From: Comamonadaceae bacterium
GTDB lineage: Bacteria; Pseudomonadota; Gammaproteobacteria; Burkholderiales; Burkholderiaceae_C
Direction: 5' to 3'
Length of the DNA: 6,671 bases
Assembly (NCBI GenBank): GCA_947478935.1
Contig: CANJXV010000145.1
Location: forward strand, 1 to 6,671
Every line of letters begins with the position of its first letter. Within the stretch, counting starts at the first letter, position 1. The notes under the pieces were generated by a model. That model saw nothing but the letters and a program-made list of their open reading frames with translations. It was not told the DNA's origin and made no database searches. Shown here piece by piece: positions 6,493 through 6,671 of the stretch. The translations under genes and the position numbers were made by a program.

Positions 6493-6506
6493 TGCACTTT
6501 TATGCG
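6493..6506. promoter_or_regulatory. Probable BoxR operator 2 of boxC (TGCA-N6-TGCG)
   Basis: TGCACTTTTATGCG repeats the motif with the same final-base change (TGCG) as the site at 5457-5470. It starts 29 bp after operator 1 and lies downstream of the predicted start site, in the boxC leader. Two sites nearly three helical turns apart could allow cooperative binding. Confidence 0.65.
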
Positions 6507-6526
6507 TGTTTCGAAATGAGTCCGCC

Positions 6527-6671
6527 ATGAACCCAGAATCCTTTGTCAGTTACCAGACCGAACCCAACCAGTACCACCATTGGACGCTGAGTTTTGAGGG
6601 CCCAGTAGCCACACTCAAGGCCGATTTCGACGAAAACGGCGGCCTTCGACCTGGCTACAAACTCAAGCTCA
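6527..6671 (+). CDS. boxC: Benzoyl-CoA 2,3-epoxide ring-cleaving dihydrolase, partial (N-terminal 48 codons)
   Basis: The frame opens at ATG 6527 and runs off the right edge after 48 codons. The visible residues include YQTEPNQYHHWTLSFEGPVA, TLKADFDENGGLRPGY and KLKL, which match the conserved N-terminus of BoxC, a crotonase-superfamily enzyme of about 550 residues. BoxC hydrolyses 2,3-epoxybenzoyl-CoA to 3,4-dehydroadipyl-CoA semialdehyde and formate after BoxAB forms the epoxide. None of the catalytic residues are in view, so the call rests on the N-terminal pattern and on boxR and bclA beside it. boxB and boxA usually follow. Expression is probably controlled by the two operators in the leader and promoter. 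Confidence 0.9.
   Translation, partial: MNPESFVSYQTEPNQYHHWTLSFEGPVATLKADFDENGGLRPGYKLKL

Larger units (their letters stand above)
6430..6526 (+). promoter_or_regulatory. boxR-boxC intergenic regulatory region
   Basis: This 97-bp gap contains the predicted boxC promoter and both operator candidates. The leader ends CGAAATGAGTCCGCC before the boxC ATG; GAG at 6518-6520 is only a weak ribosome site. A five-codon reading frame (ATG AGT CCG CCA TGA, 6516-6530) ends inside the boxC start as ATGA and is probably chance. Confidence 0.7.

Noticed and set aside
6516..6530. Five-codon upstream reading frame ending in the boxC start (ATGA)
   Set aside because: No ribosome site before it, and such a short frame is expected by chance; kept only as a note under the boxC leader.

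Overview
The window reads as part of a chromosomal aerobic benzoate degradation locus of the box (benzoyl-CoA epoxidation) type, from a betaproteobacterium. The protein sequences look most like Burkholderiales, probably Comamonadaceae (Rhodoferax/Polaromonas-like). That placement is from memory of families, not a search. No RNA gene, insertion sequence, integrase or CRISPR array is visible.

Layout. A leftward (minus-strand) unit starts near 5333 and runs off the left edge. Its order is benzoate-CoA ligase (bclA), an alpha/beta hydrolase, a periplasmic substrate-binding protein, a LivH-type permease and a LivM-type permease cut at base 1. The ATPase genes (livG/livF type) are expected further left. 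The genes are tightly packed: a GTGA overlap joins ligase and hydrolase, the hydrolase stop codon is part of the binding-protein ribosome site, and a TGATG overlap joins livH and livM. The only sizeable gap inside the unit (1694-1762) holds a strong terminator-like hairpin.

Divergently, boxR (5500-6429) encodes a regulator with an N-terminal helix-turn-helix and a C-terminal shikimate-kinase-like domain. After 97 bp comes the start of boxC (6527 to the right edge), which encodes the benzoyl-CoA epoxide ring-opening enzyme. boxB and boxA are expected beyond the edge.

How it fits together. The ABC transporter brings in benzoate or a related aromatic acid, BclA makes benzoyl-CoA, and the Box enzymes epoxidise and cleave the ring. 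BoxR senses benzoyl-CoA in the families where this has been studied. The clearest regulatory signal is a repeated palindrome TGCA-N6-TGC(A/G). It occurs once in the bclA/boxR divergent region and twice before boxC, with two of the three copies placed on predicted -10 boxes. This agrees with the TGCA-N6-TGCA operators described for BoxR/BzdR in Azoarcus. The system itself is known. The less described parts are the operator layout, the intra-operon hairpin, the repeat cluster in the divergent region and the unassigned hydrolase.
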